Source of the DNA: Strongylocentrotus droebachiensis
Taxonomy: Eukaryota > Echinodermata > Echinoidea > Camarodonta > Strongylocentrotidae
Assembly (NCBI GenBank): GCA_035222895.1
Contig: JAVYIG010002538.1
Location: 62,001 to 126,000, forward strand
Length of the DNA stretch: 64,000 nucleotides
Direction: 5' to 3'
In this document: piece by piece, positions 22,216 to 34,520 of the stretch
Layout: every line of letters begins with the position of its first letter
Position numbering within the stretch: the stretch's first letter is position 1
Made by a program: the position numbers and the translations under genes
Notes under the pieces: model-generated
Database searches by the model: none
What the model was told of the DNA's origin: nothing
Seen by the model: only the letters and a program-made list of their open reading frames with translations

Positions 22216-25200
22216 CTGTTGAAATAAGGGAATATTGTTTTCTCGTTACCATATCTATCACCTCAAGTTTAGTGATTCGCTAAATGGTAATGTTATTCGA
22301 AATAATAATACCTTAACCAGTATTGGTAATAATGTACAATATTTTATTGGTAATAAAAATTAAAATAAAGGAAAGCTGATTAATGAAAGATTTGTTTTCA
22401 TATTTGAAAGTACAAAAACAGAAAAGATGAAGTGGTGTCCTGCCATTACAAGTCAAGTGCCTAAACATACTATGCAACCTTCTATGTAAAGTGATTATAA
22501 ACGAAATATTGATATCACCTTTCTTGAGTATGGAAACTAATTAATTTCTCCCTCTTTCATGTTAAGGCTAAGCGAAGAGCGCTTTCATATTGAATCGAAC
22601 ACAACCTTTAATGGCTTTTTTAATGGACAAAACCAATAAACTGATCTTTTATGATACTTTCTTATTGGGATAATTCGAGATGCTTTGTCTGGAAATATCT
22701 GCTAATCATTTCACAGTACACACAAATTCATGTGTACATCATGAAGCTTTCATAATTAATTCCAGACACTTTCATTCACAGTGTAGGCCTAAAGCCTTGA
22801 CGAAGAGTCAACTTTATATTTACTGGGACATGCCGCTTTCTATCATGCAAACGCATATTATCCTGACTCTAATCCAAGGCATGTCTTGATGAAAATCAAC
22901 TTCTTGCTTCACTTAAGGCAAAAGCATTTTAAAGGTACAATGTCCGATTTGCAGGCCAACAAAATGAAAAGGTTAATTACCAACGGCATTTAAAAGATAA
23001 TACTAATTTAGAACTTCCCTCAATACAAAAGGGTTTGAACATTTCTTTTTGTGGGAAAATAACGACCGTTAGTTGTAGGAGCAAATTTAACAATCGCGGT
23101 CGTTTAAAGTAGTCTGATTTTCAGACCCTTGTACCGAATGGTCATACGTTTTGTGCTGCGCAAAGATTCAATCAGTTTAATTTTGGCCACTACTAGAATT
23201 GGGTTATTAATGTAGACATTGTAGCTCATGTACCCTTTACAGCTCATTGTATGTTTGTTATTACAAAGAAAAGAAGAAGAAAAGAAAATCGGTCAACCAC
23301 CCAAAAGTGTCTGACAGTGAAATCTAGAAGGTGAACGGGTTTCCTTGAATAATTTGAATTCTAGGACACTGCTAGCGTTTAAATTTTACAGATTTCGGAC
23401 ATACGTGATATATTCATAATTCCTGCAAAGTTATACTTATTTTGATGTTGGCTAAAAAAAGGGATACACTACCTTAAACATAAGGCTATTGTGAAAATAA
23501 TTAATGTTATCTGGTGGTCTGGCAAAGCAAACACCCAGAGCCCTAATCAACACAAAGTTCCCTTGATAGCTCATAATTTTGAGGGCGACAAATTTAAACC
23601 CAATCAAAAACATCTAATACATGTATCAGTATGTTCCTTGGAATCCTTGGTAAAATAGAATGAACTGAAGATTAACCAGTTCTTCGTTTCGCATGTACAC
23701 CAAGATTCTGGACACTTATTTCTCTCGAGTAGTTATACGCCATCAATTTTTAATTTTGGCCGATAGCCTTCATGGCATTTTGTATTATTAATATTTTATG
23801 TATCAGTTGGATTATTGTAAAATATATTGCAGTTCGAAGAATTGACATTACTTCGTTCACAAAGTAAACAGTTGGTATTAAATCGCATTGGCACTTGGTT
23901 AAAAAGAACATAGTTTTAAAAGCAACACTAAAGTCAAGATATGCTTGTGTTTAGTATAATAATACACATAAGAAATACGAGACTAGAGAAAAAGAGAGAT
24001 TTTTGGTAGTCATCCGGACTGTTTTTGCCCTCCAAAAAACAACCATTTATACCTGTCCCTCTTTTTTGAATGGTTTGGATCCGGAGGTTTAGGGAGCACC
24101 AACGTTAAATATCTTTAAACGTGAAATTCAAGTTTTTCTTTTTAATCCTTACAACTTATATCATTTGTTTGCCCTCCCAGTCCTTTTTTATTCAATGCTT
24201 ATCTTAATTGTTAATTAATGATGCATGTTCTGTTTTTTTAAAATGTATATAAACAAATTACTTTTTGCTATGCTAACTAAATTGCTCAGGTGACAACGCA
24301 TTTTGACTACGCTTTTTAACCGGGTGACTCTGGGTATTGGTACCAATGCATTATTTTGTATACAAATTTCCTTATTCAATTGTGTTTTAAATTCTCCCTT
24401 CTAAATTTCGTCCTTATCTACTGCTACGGTTTTTTCTTCTACATTACTTATTTTTCTATTTCCATATTTTATATATTGAAATGTGCTATCTCATTTATCA
24501 GTTATATACTTTTCTTATTGCGTTGGTGACTTGGCATTCGGAATAAATACAGATCACAGGTGTATACAAATTTATGTTTTTTTTACCCTCAAGACCCGAG
24601 TAATAAACCATGGCCTTCCTATATCATTCCTAAACGTTATTTTATTTGTATTAATCCGACTGCACGGTTAACTCTTTGGTTGTTCCTTCATACTAAAATT
24701 TGGTATCAGTAATAACGATATTTGAGGCATCCTATCAACTTGTTTCATTCGAATATATGTGTGAACGGGTCAATCGAATGGGTACCAAACGAACTTTACA
24801 TCTGAAGCAGCGCATCAAATCTTAAAACAGACATTTTGAAGCTCATCTAGATATGACATCGAACTTGTTTGAATTATATTTTTGATGTGCACTATCCGGG
24901 ATAGAGGATCCTTAAATTATTATTAAAAGACACGAGGAAAAATGAAAGACACATATCATTTAGAAACGTTTTTTAAGTATTTATTATTCATAGCAAGACT
25001 CAATACAACCGAATCCAGAAAAATACAATCATCCTCATAAGTTCTTATCAAATGTTGTCATACATGTCATTTTTCAGTATCCGTTTTTATATACTCCAAA
25101 AGTAGGTCCGTATTTCTTTCACACATTATGTATATTGATTCAGCAATCTCAATGACGTATATAATTGTCCTTTGCCTTGCTACGAGACCCTACCTGAATC

Positions 25201-27485
25201 CACCATTATCACATTGTTAGACACAACCAAATGATGGAATCAGTCTCAAATCAAAAATCACTTATTAAACCAACATGTCATATCAAAACCCAGCTCAAAT
25301 TTGACATTGATTACATCATTTCATCCATTATTCATCGTCAAACATAGTTAACACTTTTTTTGTTTTTTTCTCTTTTGTCCTCTTACCGAGGTGTTTTATT
25401 TCACATATTTCACATCTCATTTATATCTACATCAATTTACATTGTAAAATAACCAAAAAAAAAGATAAAAGTTTTGGAATAAATAGTTATAACCTTAACA
25501 TTTCTTGAAACATTTCTTTGAGTTTCTTTAATAAAAAACTTAGTTTAATTGCTATATAATATCGTAGTTTTAATTTGAAATTAATGAACATTAATACAAA
25601 TGACTTTTACTATTGTACTCTTCACCATCAAACCGAAGTTGGATATACATTATGTATATTGTTTATTGTCCTAACATTAACATGAAGTTTATCACAAAGT
25701 TTTCCCCTTTTTCAATAAATTAACCTGTAACTTATGCTTTTTCATTAATATTTATTTGTTCATGAAAGTAATTATAATATAAGTTTTCAAATACTTTCCA
25801 AAAAACTCTAACCTTGTTACATTTTTAACAAGACATGAAAAGTAGTTTCTGTTTCTTTACATATATCAAATTGGTAATTTTCCATTATACGCCATCTGTA
25901 TAAAACAAAGTTAACACTAGACATAGTCTTCCATTTATTAAACAAACTTTAATTTTTTTTTCTAACCAATGCCAAACAATTATGATCCTCGTCATCAAGT
26001 CTATAATGTGTCAATTATTATACCGTTTCCAATTATTAGCATTATCGCTGATGTATCTATTGTTATCCGTTACACATGGTTATGATATATATTATAGAAA
26101 ATTACTTCACCGATCCATACCTCTAATAATAATTACGTTTTGCCAACCGTAAATGTTCATTCCTCTGAAATTCACTTTATTTGTAATCTGTGCGCCACGC
26201 CCACACTTTGAAGACCGTTTATGCATATTCATATCCACACAAGTGGGCGTGGCTACGTCTCCAGGTGTTCGTCTCATTATAGGGTATTAAGCTTTGTTTG
26301 AAGGAAGAATCTAATTCTACTCAGTTGTTTCATATCTGATAGAGCACTCTCGTAGATAATCTTCCCAAGGACAAAAAAACATGTACGAAACCGAATAACA
26401 GGCATATCTATTAGGTCGAAGGCCATGCTTACAAAGTTTATAGGTTTGTATTGTCTTAAAAGTCTTTCGATAATTGAAATATGCTTCATCAATTGATAAG
26501 ACGATTATTTTGTAACGACTACATGACATTATGTAATGAATAAATTTGTTTCTATTTCAAAATATGTTTACGCATTTGATATAATCAAATTATACGACAT
26601 CATCTAATATGCTTATAAAGTGCAACCATAATATCAAGGTATCATTGTATAATTTGTACAGGTCTCCCGTGCTTTAATTTCAAGGTAGTCGTTATCTACA
26701 GTTATCTAAAATTAGTGTACATTATTTTACACTGTGAATTTACATAAATTATTCCAAATAATTTGATTATGAATAAAACGATCATTTTGGTTCTCAATAG
26801 CAGTTACATCACTACACACTACTAACATATCTTTTATAAAGGAGCTGTTTATTTGCATATATTGCTCTTTACTTGTTAAATTACAAATCCATAATAAATC
26901 ATAACTTAATTTGATCATATAAAATTCTATAAAACATTTCCAGTTCCTTTTTTTCTTCTATATTTAACAATTTCATCCCCCATGTGATCCAGAGTACTAT
27001 AATAATTGATGGTAAATATAACATTCTCAAACTCCCTCCGTCATAATCTGCTTTAATTGTTTTTCTATTTATCTAGTCTGGTTTACGATTACAATAAAAT
27101 ATTATATAATGGATTCAACTTCATTAATAAAATTGATAGCAATCTTAGCTATTGAGATTTGAGCATCGGTTTAAACCATTTTATGTAAAAGATTGAGTTA
27201 AATGTGGCCATATTCCTGGTCAGGTAACCGACCAAACACATTAAAGTATCATAAACGTTACGTATTTCCGTACCTGTTACAAACAAATGTGTATCCTAAC
27301 CTATTGAAGTGTGCATTTATTCACATCTATCGATACATTAATTCATGTACAGTTCGGGATCACATTGTAGACGCATTCCGTCACTGTGGAGGTAGGGTCT
27401 CAGTAATTATGTCTCTACATTAAGTTATGATCGTTAAATATCTTGTCACCTTCTTTCAAGCCTGGTGTCTACCCAATTCGTACAC
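22216..27485. other. Long intergenic stretch between R5 and R6, no gene
   Basis: About 22220-23900 resembles the upstream DNA of R6 (28760-29900) and R7 (31500-31890 plus 33848-35500). About 24880-25330 resembles 37650-38090, sharing CCGGGATAG and AAAGACACGA. The right end, from about 27140, is the R6 3' flank, shared with R7. Only short random frames occur. Confidence 0.5.
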
Positions 27486-28742
27486 TTAAGCCCTTCTGTA
27501 AGAAAACACGAATGCTACGATGCTTACACTATGGGCTATCGTTGATACTACCAGTACTGCTAATAGATACGGCTCCATGGATACCGTTTTATAGCTTTCT
27601 TCAAACATTGATACCTTATTAGAAGCATTTTCCGTCCCCTGAGTAGAAAGTGTAACGGTAGAAGATAGAGAAATCCCTTTTGAAATATTATCCATGTAAA
27701 GGGTCAGTATTTGACATTGAGAACCGTCGCTTGAATAGTTGGAAGCATTCGGATCTCCAGATGTATTCGTTAAAACTGAAATAAAATTAAGATTTTCCTG
27801 TATGTCAACATTCAGATATCCAATGTTTCTTATTAGAAGCATATTTGAGTCATCTCTCTCTTCAACGCAGAGAAAAATAGGAAAACTTGCAGTAATGTTC
27901 TCAGTAGAACTAATCCTCTTTAGGGTGCTGCCATCAACAATGAACCACGATGTATTACAGCATTTAAATGTTGCATTCGTGGATTTAGTTAAATTGCTCT
28001 GAACCAAATCGCCAGATGATGTACGAAATCTGCATAGGTTGCTCCTGTTCGTTCTACCATTAAGAACTTCACACATGGTTGGCACACTGATTGCATCATT
28101 CAGCTTTTCAGGACGAAGGATTATGCTATATGTGTTGGTTATATTATTATAGTGACCATCCAAATTCATCTGAGAAGTTTTATGCTCATACAACACCTGA
28201 TCCCCTGCGACAAGTCTTGCTCGGTACCCATCGTTCACCTGCAACCATTGGCACGACATCTGAAATTTCCAATGTTTCATGTCGAAGAACGTTTCGCAAA
28301 TAGGCCTCATCTCTTTGATTATTAAATTCAATTGGAAAATGAAACAAAGGTGTCGTCCACTTTCATTCAAAGTCACCGTGTGCGTCCCAGTATCATTTTC
28401 GTCAACAAACATAATCGACATTTCATATATTATATTTCCCCCTTGTTGGTAGTAAGTCAAACTATAACGTCCAGATTGCAAAGACGTTTTGTTCCCGATA
28501 TACATATTAAATGGAAATTGGAAATCTGAGTCTGGTATATTCCAAACAAGGTATTGGTATGCTTGTTGATTGTACACGGTGAAGTTGACATGGATGGTTT
28601 GCCCGTTGATTGCGACCACAGATTCTTCTTGTTCTTTGCTACAGAACAATATTCTACTTGAAAATGCCTGATGCAAAAGTGCTTGTAAAATAAAAAGGCT
28701 TAACAATACCTTAACAGCCGGTGTAAGCCGTTCAGGTAACAT
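27486..28742 (-). CDS. R6: short-tail form (subfamily 4)
   Basis: Intact single-exon frame of 418 aa. Signal peptide about 8-28 (VKVLLSLFILQALLHQ), first domain with NDTGTH and Cys 14 after the Gly, and second domain with FQMSCQWLQVNDGY. A third cysteine-bearing region (TFKCCNTSWF) and a Ser/Thr/Asn-rich stalk precede the membrane segment LAVLVVSTIAH..., which ends in SYRRA. Many N-glycosylation sites. The membrane/tail cassette matches R1, R3 and R7 although the ectodomain belongs to another subfamily. It has the most complete subfamily 4 upstream region, so it is the best candidate for an expressed member. Inferred surface receptor or decoy. Confidence 0.8.
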   Translation of the reverse strand: MLPERLTPAVKVLLSLFILQALLHQAFSSRILFCSKEQEESVVAINGQTIHVNFTVYNQQAYQYLVWNIPDSDFQFPFNMYIGNKTSLQSGRYSLTYYQQGGNIIYEMSIMFVDENDTGTHTVTLNESGRHLCFIFQLNLIIKEMRPICETFFDMKHWKFQMSCQWLQVNDGYRARLVAGDQVLYEHKTSQMNLDGHYNNITNTYSIILRPEKLNDAISVPTMCEVLNGRTNRSNLCRFRTSSGDLVQSNLTKSTNATFKCCNTSWFIVDGSTLKRISSTENITASFPIFLCVEERDDSNMLLIRNIGYLNVDIQENLNFISVLTNTSGDPNASNYSSDGSQCQILTLYMDNISKGISLSSTVTLSTQGTENASNKVSMFEESYKTVSMEPYLLAVLVVSTIAHSVSIVAFVFSYRRA

Positions 28743-28847
28743 TTTGCCGTTGTATAGTCTCAGACCACCTTACTTAGAAATGGACGTCGAAGATTTATGA
28801 TTGAGTACAACAATTCTCAAACGGGAAGATAGGCTGTTATTATTAAT

Positions 28848-28861
28848 GGATCACGTGATCC
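28848..28861. promoter_or_regulatory. Perfect 14-bp palindrome with an E-box core upstream of R6
   Basis: GGATCACGTGATCC, about 105 bp before the R6 start. CACGTG is the bHLH/bZIP E-box core. Not preserved upstream of R5; absent from R7 because of a deletion. Confidence 0.35.
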
Positions 28862-28905
28862 CGTTAATCATCTTATTGCTGCAAATAAATGTTACCTGTC
28901 AAAAA

Positions 28906-28915
28906 GGGCGGGGCC
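28906..28915. promoter_or_regulatory. GC box upstream of R6
   Basis: GGGCGGGGCC, a strong Sp/KLF-type consensus, about 165 bp before the R6 start; also present upstream of R7. Confidence 0.4.
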
Positions 28916-30234
28916 TATTGGCATCAGGGAATAGTTGTGTCTCTTTATTATATCTCCTCATCTCAAGAGGTGATTCCCTGAATGGTAATGCAAATGGAAA
29001 TAATAATGCCTAAACCAAAATTAAGATAAACGAAATATGATTAATGAAAGATTTGTTTTCATATTCGAAAGTAAAAAGGAAAGGGAAAACAAAAAACAGA
29101 AAAAGATGAAGTGGTGTCCTACCATTACAGGTCACGTACCTAGATAAACTATGCAACCTCCTAGGTAAAGTTGTTATAAACGAAAACTTGTTATCACCTT
29201 TCTTGAGTATGGAAACTGATTAATTTCTCGCTCTTTCATGTTCAGGCTAAGCGAAGTGCACTTTCATATTGATTCGAACATAACCTATAATGTATTTTTT
29301 AATGGACAAAATCATTAAACTGATCTGTTGTGATACTTTCTAAATAGGATAATTCGAGATGCTTTGTCTGGAAATATCTGCTAATTATTTCTTGTTGGAT
29401 ATAAGGGTGAGTCCTAGTAAAGATGAAATATTTTCTGTGGAGCTTTCTCTTTACTTGTATATAATTATTGAAAGAATAACCTAAATGAAATATCTCCTGC
29501 AAAAAGAATTGCTTTACAAAATGCCCTCATAGACGAAATATAACAAGAAAAAGCTCAAGTGTCATAGTGATAGAAACTTTTTGTCGTGTAGTCCTATATA
29601 CCCATTTCCGTGTGCAGTGAATGTGACCTTTTGCAAAATTGAGTCAATTTCTTACATTTGTTGGTCGTTTCACAACTTCACAGTACACACCAATTCATGT
29701 GTACATCATAACTTTTTGTATAATTGATTCCAGATATTTTCATTCACAGTGTAGGCCTAAAGCCTTGACGATTGGTCAACTTTATAGTGACAGGTACATG
29801 CAGCTTTCTTTCATACAAACACGTATCATCATGACTACAAATAAAAGAGTATATAATAGATTCATTTTCATTAATAAATAATTCATAGCAATCTTAGCTA
29901 TTGAGATATGATCATCGATTTAAACCATTTTATATAATAGATTAAGTTAAATAGGGTTAATTTCCTAGTCAGGTAACCAGCCAAACACATGAATGCATCA
30001 TAAACGTTACATATTTTCTTACATGTTACTAACAAATGTGTATTCTAACCTATTGAAGTGTGCATTTATTCACATCTATAGATACATCAATTCATGTGCA
30101 TTTCGGGATCACATTGTAGACGCATTCCGTCACTGTGGAGGACGGGTCTCAATAATAATGTTTCTTCCTTTAGGTATGATCGTTATATATCTTGTCACCT
30201 TCTTTCATGCCTGGTGTCTACCCAATCCGTACAC
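28916..30234. other. Intergenic DNA between R6 and R7, no gene
   Basis: The left part is R6 upstream DNA shared with R5 and R7. The right part (from about 29890) is the R7 3' flank, matching the R6 3' flank at 27140-27485. Confidence 0.55.
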
Positions 30235-31488
30235 TTAAGCCCTTCTGTAAGAAAACACGAATGCTATAATGCTGACACCATGGGCTATCGTTGATACTAC
30301 CAGTACTGCTAAGAGATACGTTTCCATTGATACCGTTCCCCTATAGTTTCCTTCAGATATTGATGACTTATTAGAAGCATTTTCCGTCCCCTGAGTAGAA
30401 AGTGAAATGGTAGTGGATAGAGAACGCCCTTTTGAAGTATTATCCATGTAAACGGTAAGTATTTGACATTGAGAATTGTCGCTAGAATAGTTGGAAGCAT
30501 TAGGGTCTTTAGATGCATTCATTAAAACTGACAAAATATTAAGATTTTCCTGCATGTCAAAATTCAGATATCCAATGCCTCTTATTACAAGCATATTTGA
30601 GTCATCTCCCTCTTCACCGCAGAGAAAAATGAGAAAACTTGCAGAAATGTTTTCAGTAAAATAAAACCTCTTTAGGGTGCTGCCATCAACATTGAACCAT
30701 GATGTATTACAGCATGTTAATGTTGCATTCTCAGATTTAGTTAAATTGATCTCAATCAAATCGCCAGGTGTTGGTAGAAATTGGCAGGCGTGGCTCCTGT
30801 TTGTTCTACCATTAAGAACTTCACACATGGTTGGCACGCTGATTGCATCTTTCAGCTTTTCAGGACGAAGAAATATGCTATATTTGTTGGTTATATTATA
30901 TTGACCATCAAAATTCATCTGAGAAGTTTCATGTTCATACAACTCCTGATCCCCTGCGACAAGTCTTGCTCGGTCCCCATCATTCACCTGCAACCATTGA
31001 CACGACATCTGTAATTGTCCATGTTTCTTGTCGAAGAATGTTTCGCAAATAGGCTTTATCTTTTTGATTTTCAAATTCAATTGGAAAAATAAACAAAATT
31101 GTCGTCCACGTTCATACAAAGACACAATGTGCGTCCCAGTATCATTCTCGTCAGTAAGCATAATTGACATTTCATATATATTTACCCCTTGTTGGTAATG
31201 AGTGATTTTATATCGTCCAGATTGTAAAGGCATGATGTTCAAGATAGACATATTAAACGGAAGTTGAAATTCTGAGTCTGGAAAATTCCAAACAAGGTAT
31301 TGGCGTGCTTGAAGCTTGAGCCCAGTGAAGTTGACATGGATGGTTGACCCGCTGATTGCGATCACAGATTCTTCCTGTTCATTTTTACAAAAGAAATTAT
31401 TAATTGAAAATGCCTGATGCAAATGTGCTTGTAAAATAAAAAGGCTTAAAAATACCTTAACAGCCGGTGTAAACCGTTCAGGAAACAT
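30235..31488 (-). CDS. R7: short-tail form (subfamily 4)
   Basis: Intact single-exon frame of 417 aa, sister of R6. Signal peptide, NDTGTH with Cys 14 after the Gly, LQMSCQWLQVNDGD, TLTCCNTSWF, glycosylated stalk, membrane segment, and SYRRA tail. The coding region is clean, but the DNA just before the ATG differs: about 129 bp present upstream of R6 and R5 are missing, so the GC box now lies only about 33 bp from the start. Transcription may be altered or lost although the frame is intact. Confidence 0.75.
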   Translation of the reverse strand: MFPERFTPAVKVFLSLFILQAHLHQAFSINNFFCKNEQEESVIAISGSTIHVNFTGLKLQARQYLVWNFPDSEFQLPFNMSILNIMPLQSGRYKITHYQQGVNIYEMSIMLTDENDTGTHIVSLYERGRQFCLFFQLNLKIKKIKPICETFFDKKHGQLQMSCQWLQVNDGDRARLVAGDQELYEHETSQMNFDGQYNITNKYSIFLRPEKLKDAISVPTMCEVLNGRTNRSHACQFLPTPGDLIEINLTKSENATLTCCNTSWFNVDGSTLKRFYFTENISASFLIFLCGEEGDDSNMLVIRGIGYLNFDMQENLNILSVLMNASKDPNASNYSSDNSQCQILTVYMDNTSKGRSLSTTISLSTQGTENASNKSSISEGNYRGTVSMETYLLAVLVVSTIAHGVSIIAFVFSYRRA

Positions 31489-31520
31489 TATTGCTGCAAA
31501 TAAATTTTACCTGTCAAAAA

Positions 31521-31530
31521 GGGCGGGGCC
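31521..31530. promoter_or_regulatory. GC box upstream of R7
   Basis: GGGCGGGGCC, same element as upstream of R6, here brought close to the start codon by the leader deletion. Confidence 0.35.
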
Positions 31531-31886
31531 TGTTGCAATCAGGGAATAGTTTCGTCTCTTTATTATATCTCCTCATCTCAAGTAGTAATTCCGTGAATGG
31601 TAATGCAAATGGAAATTATAATACCTAAACCAGTTTCGAAAATAATGTACACTTTTTATAGGTAATCAAAAATAAAATAGACGAAATATGATTAGTGAAA
31701 TATTTGTTTTCACATTTGAAAGTAAAAAGGAAAGGAAAAAAGAAAAGAAAAAAGAAAGATGAAGTGGTGTCCTGCTATTACAGGTCACGTACCTAAACAA
31801 ACAATGCAACCTCCAAGGTAAAGTTGTTATAAACGAAAACTTGTTATCACCTTTCTTGAGTATGGAAACTAATTAATTTCTCCCTC

Positions 31887-31892
31887 TTTCAT
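31887..31892. repeat. Target-site duplication, left copy
   Basis: TTTCAT, repeated at 33848-33853 on the other side of the LINE. The uninterrupted site is seen in related flanks at 22555 and 29235 (CTCTTTCATGTT). Confidence 0.55.
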
Positions 31893-33710
31893 AAGGATTT
31901 AGTAACACATAACAAAGATGACTCAAAGGGCTTGTTCACTGTCATAAAATCTCTGCTTAATGTTTCAAACAAACAACCAGTGATGCCATGTAATATTGAT
32001 AAAAAGATTTTTGTGAATGACTTAGGAAAATTCTTTCATGACAAGGTTCTAAACATTCACAGTGACATTCAAACTAGCATAGGTTTGATGGATAGAATTG
32101 ATACTGATTCATCAAGTCTTATTCCAGTACCTGATGGTATCAAGCTTGATAAGTTTAAACTTTTATCTGAACAGGAAGTAGGGAAACTTGTGATGAAGCT
32201 CAGCAAGAAGTCTTGCTCTGCTGATCCGATTCCAACAAAGATTATCTTGCAATATATTGATGTTATACTACCTGTGTTCACATCCATGATCAATGTCTCC
32301 TTGTCTACGGGCCACTTTCCTAAAGAATGGAAAGTCGCACTTGTTTCACCATTGTTGAAAAAACCAGGGCTTGATGTTGAATTTGGTAATCTTAGACCCA
32401 TAAGTAACCTACAATACATTTCTAAATTGGTAGAAGGTGCAGCCACACAACAGATTTTACAGTTTCTTAACAGTAATTCACTCCTTCCATCCAATCAGTC
32501 TGCATATAGACAGTTTCATAGTACAGAAACGGCACTACTCAGGATCAAGAGTGATATTCTGATTGCAATGGACAGACAGAAAGTCACTCTCCTGTTATTA
32601 CTTGACTTGAGTAGTGCCTTTGACACTATTGAACATTCCAGATTACTAGATATGTTGAAGATATGTTGCGGTATCGACGGTGTTGCTCTCGGCTGGATCG
32701 AGTCATACTTGTCTGATCGACATCAAAAAGTTAAAATTGATGGCATTGTCTCTGACTCTTTCCAGGTGCCCTTTGGTGTGCCACAGGGCTCTCGGCTCGG
32801 CCCTTTGCTTTTTATGTAATACACGAGTAATCTAATCAAGAGCACTCAGGATAATTTTCCTGAAGTCTCCTGTCACTGTTATGCAGACGACACACAATTA
32901 TTTTTATCCTTTATACCATCCACTAGTACTCAAGATGCAAGTGTTTCAATGTTGGAAAAATGTGTTAATTTTATTCATAGATGGATGCTTAACAATAATC
33001 TTAAGCTAAACGATAGTAAGAGTGAATTTTTGGTTATAGGAACTCCACAACAAATCTCAAAAACAAGCATTGACGGTGTAAGAGTTGGATCCTCCAATGT
33101 GATACCCTCTGTTACAGCAAGGAATTTAGGAGTATACTTTGATACTAATTTAACCATGGAAACACATGTTAAAAATATATGCAAATCAACATACTATCTT
33201 CTGTACAATCTCAGACGTATCCGCAAATATTTTGATCAAGAAAGTATGAAATTGGTTGTACATGCTCTTATCACAAGTAAGCTTGATTATTGTAACGGGT
33301 TGCTGTTTGGAATGCCTGATTCTCTGATAGCTAAGTTACAAAGAGTCCAAAATGCATGTGCAAGACTTGTCTATCGTCGGTCGAAATTCACTTCAACCAC
33401 ACCTCTTCTGAGAGAACTCCACTGGTTGCCAGTCCGTCAAAGAATCTCATTCAAAATATTGTTAATTGTCTATAAATCATTGAGTGGTCAAGCCCCTAAT
33501 TACATCACAGAATTACTCCAACTCAAAGTCCAATCACACAGTCATAGCCTACGCAGTTCCACAGATAAATTATTATTTCAGATTCCTCATGGCAAAACTA
33601 AAATAACTCTTGGGGACCGTGCTTTTGCTATTGCTGCCCCCAAACTATGGAATAGCTTGCCAATAGAAATACGAAGCACTCCATCTCTCAATGTTTTTAA
33701 ATCCAATTAA
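31893..33710 (+). pseudogene. Reverse transcriptase fragment of the LINE, one premature stop
   Basis: One continuous frame from the truncation point to a stop at 33710, interrupted by TAA at 32817-32819 just after GVPQGSRLGPLLF. Seen: RT motif A (LDLSSAFDTIEH), the GVPQGS block, then CYADDTQLF (catalytic YADD) beyond the stop, and the C-terminal LHWLPVRQRI segment typical of CR1/L2/jockey-group elements. Endonuclease and ORF1 are missing. Not mobile by itself. Confidence 0.75.
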
Positions 33711-33847
33711 AAAACTTATTTGTTCAACTGAGAGATCTTATTTAATTTGTAGAATTTAGTAAAAAGGAGCTCTTAACCAGCGCAGCTGAATATATTTTGT
33801 ATAAAAGCTGCGCTATATAAATTTATTATTATATATATATATATATA
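31893..33847 (+). mobile_element. 5'-truncated non-LTR retrotransposon (CR1/L2/jockey-like)
   Basis: About 1.95 kb. The left edge breaks into the coding frame at once, as expected from incomplete target-primed reverse transcription. The right edge has a short inverted repeat (AGCGCAGCT / AGCTGCGCT) and an (AT)n tail. Edges are fixed by comparison with uninterrupted R5 and R6 upstream copies. Clade assignment is tentative. Confidence 0.75.
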
Positions 33848-33853
33848 TTTCAT
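33848..33853. repeat. Target-site duplication, right copy
   Basis: TTTCAT, partner of 31887-31892. Confidence 0.55.
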
Positions 33854-34520
33854 GTTCAGGCTAAGCGAAGTGCACTTTCATATTGCATCGAACACAACCT
33901 CTAATGTTTTGTTTAATGGACAGAACCAGTAAATTGATCTTTTATGATACTTTCTATTATAGGATAATTCGAGATGCGCTTTGTCTGGAAATATCTGCTA
34001 ATTATTTCTTGTTGGATATAAGGGTGAGTCCTAGTAAAGATGAAAGATTTGTGTTGTATGGAGCTTTCTCATTACTTATATATCATTATTGAAAGAATAC
34101 CCTGATTGAAATATCTCCTGCAAAAAGGATTGCTCTACAAAATGCCCTCGGAGACGAAATATGACAAGAAAAAGCTCAAGTGTCATAGTGATACAAACTT
34201 TTTTTGTGTAGTCTTTCATACCCATTTTTGTGTGCAGTGAATGTGACCTTCTGCAAAATTGAGTCAATTTCTTTTATTTGTTGGTCTTTTCAAAACTTCA
34301 CAGTACACACCAATTCATGCGTACATCATAACTTTTTTATATAATTGATTCCTGATAATTTTATTCACAGTGAAGGCCTAAAGCCTTGACGAGTGGTCAA
34401 CTTTATATTGACAGGTACATGCAGCTTTCTTTCATACAAGCACGTATGTTCGTAACTCTAATCAAGGCATGTCTTAATGAAAATTAACTTCTTGCTTCGC
34501 TTCAGGCAAAGGCATTTTTA
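33854..34520. other. Intergenic DNA, continuation of R7 upstream region
   Basis: Matches 29240-29840 and 22560-22920. No gene. Confidence 0.5.
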
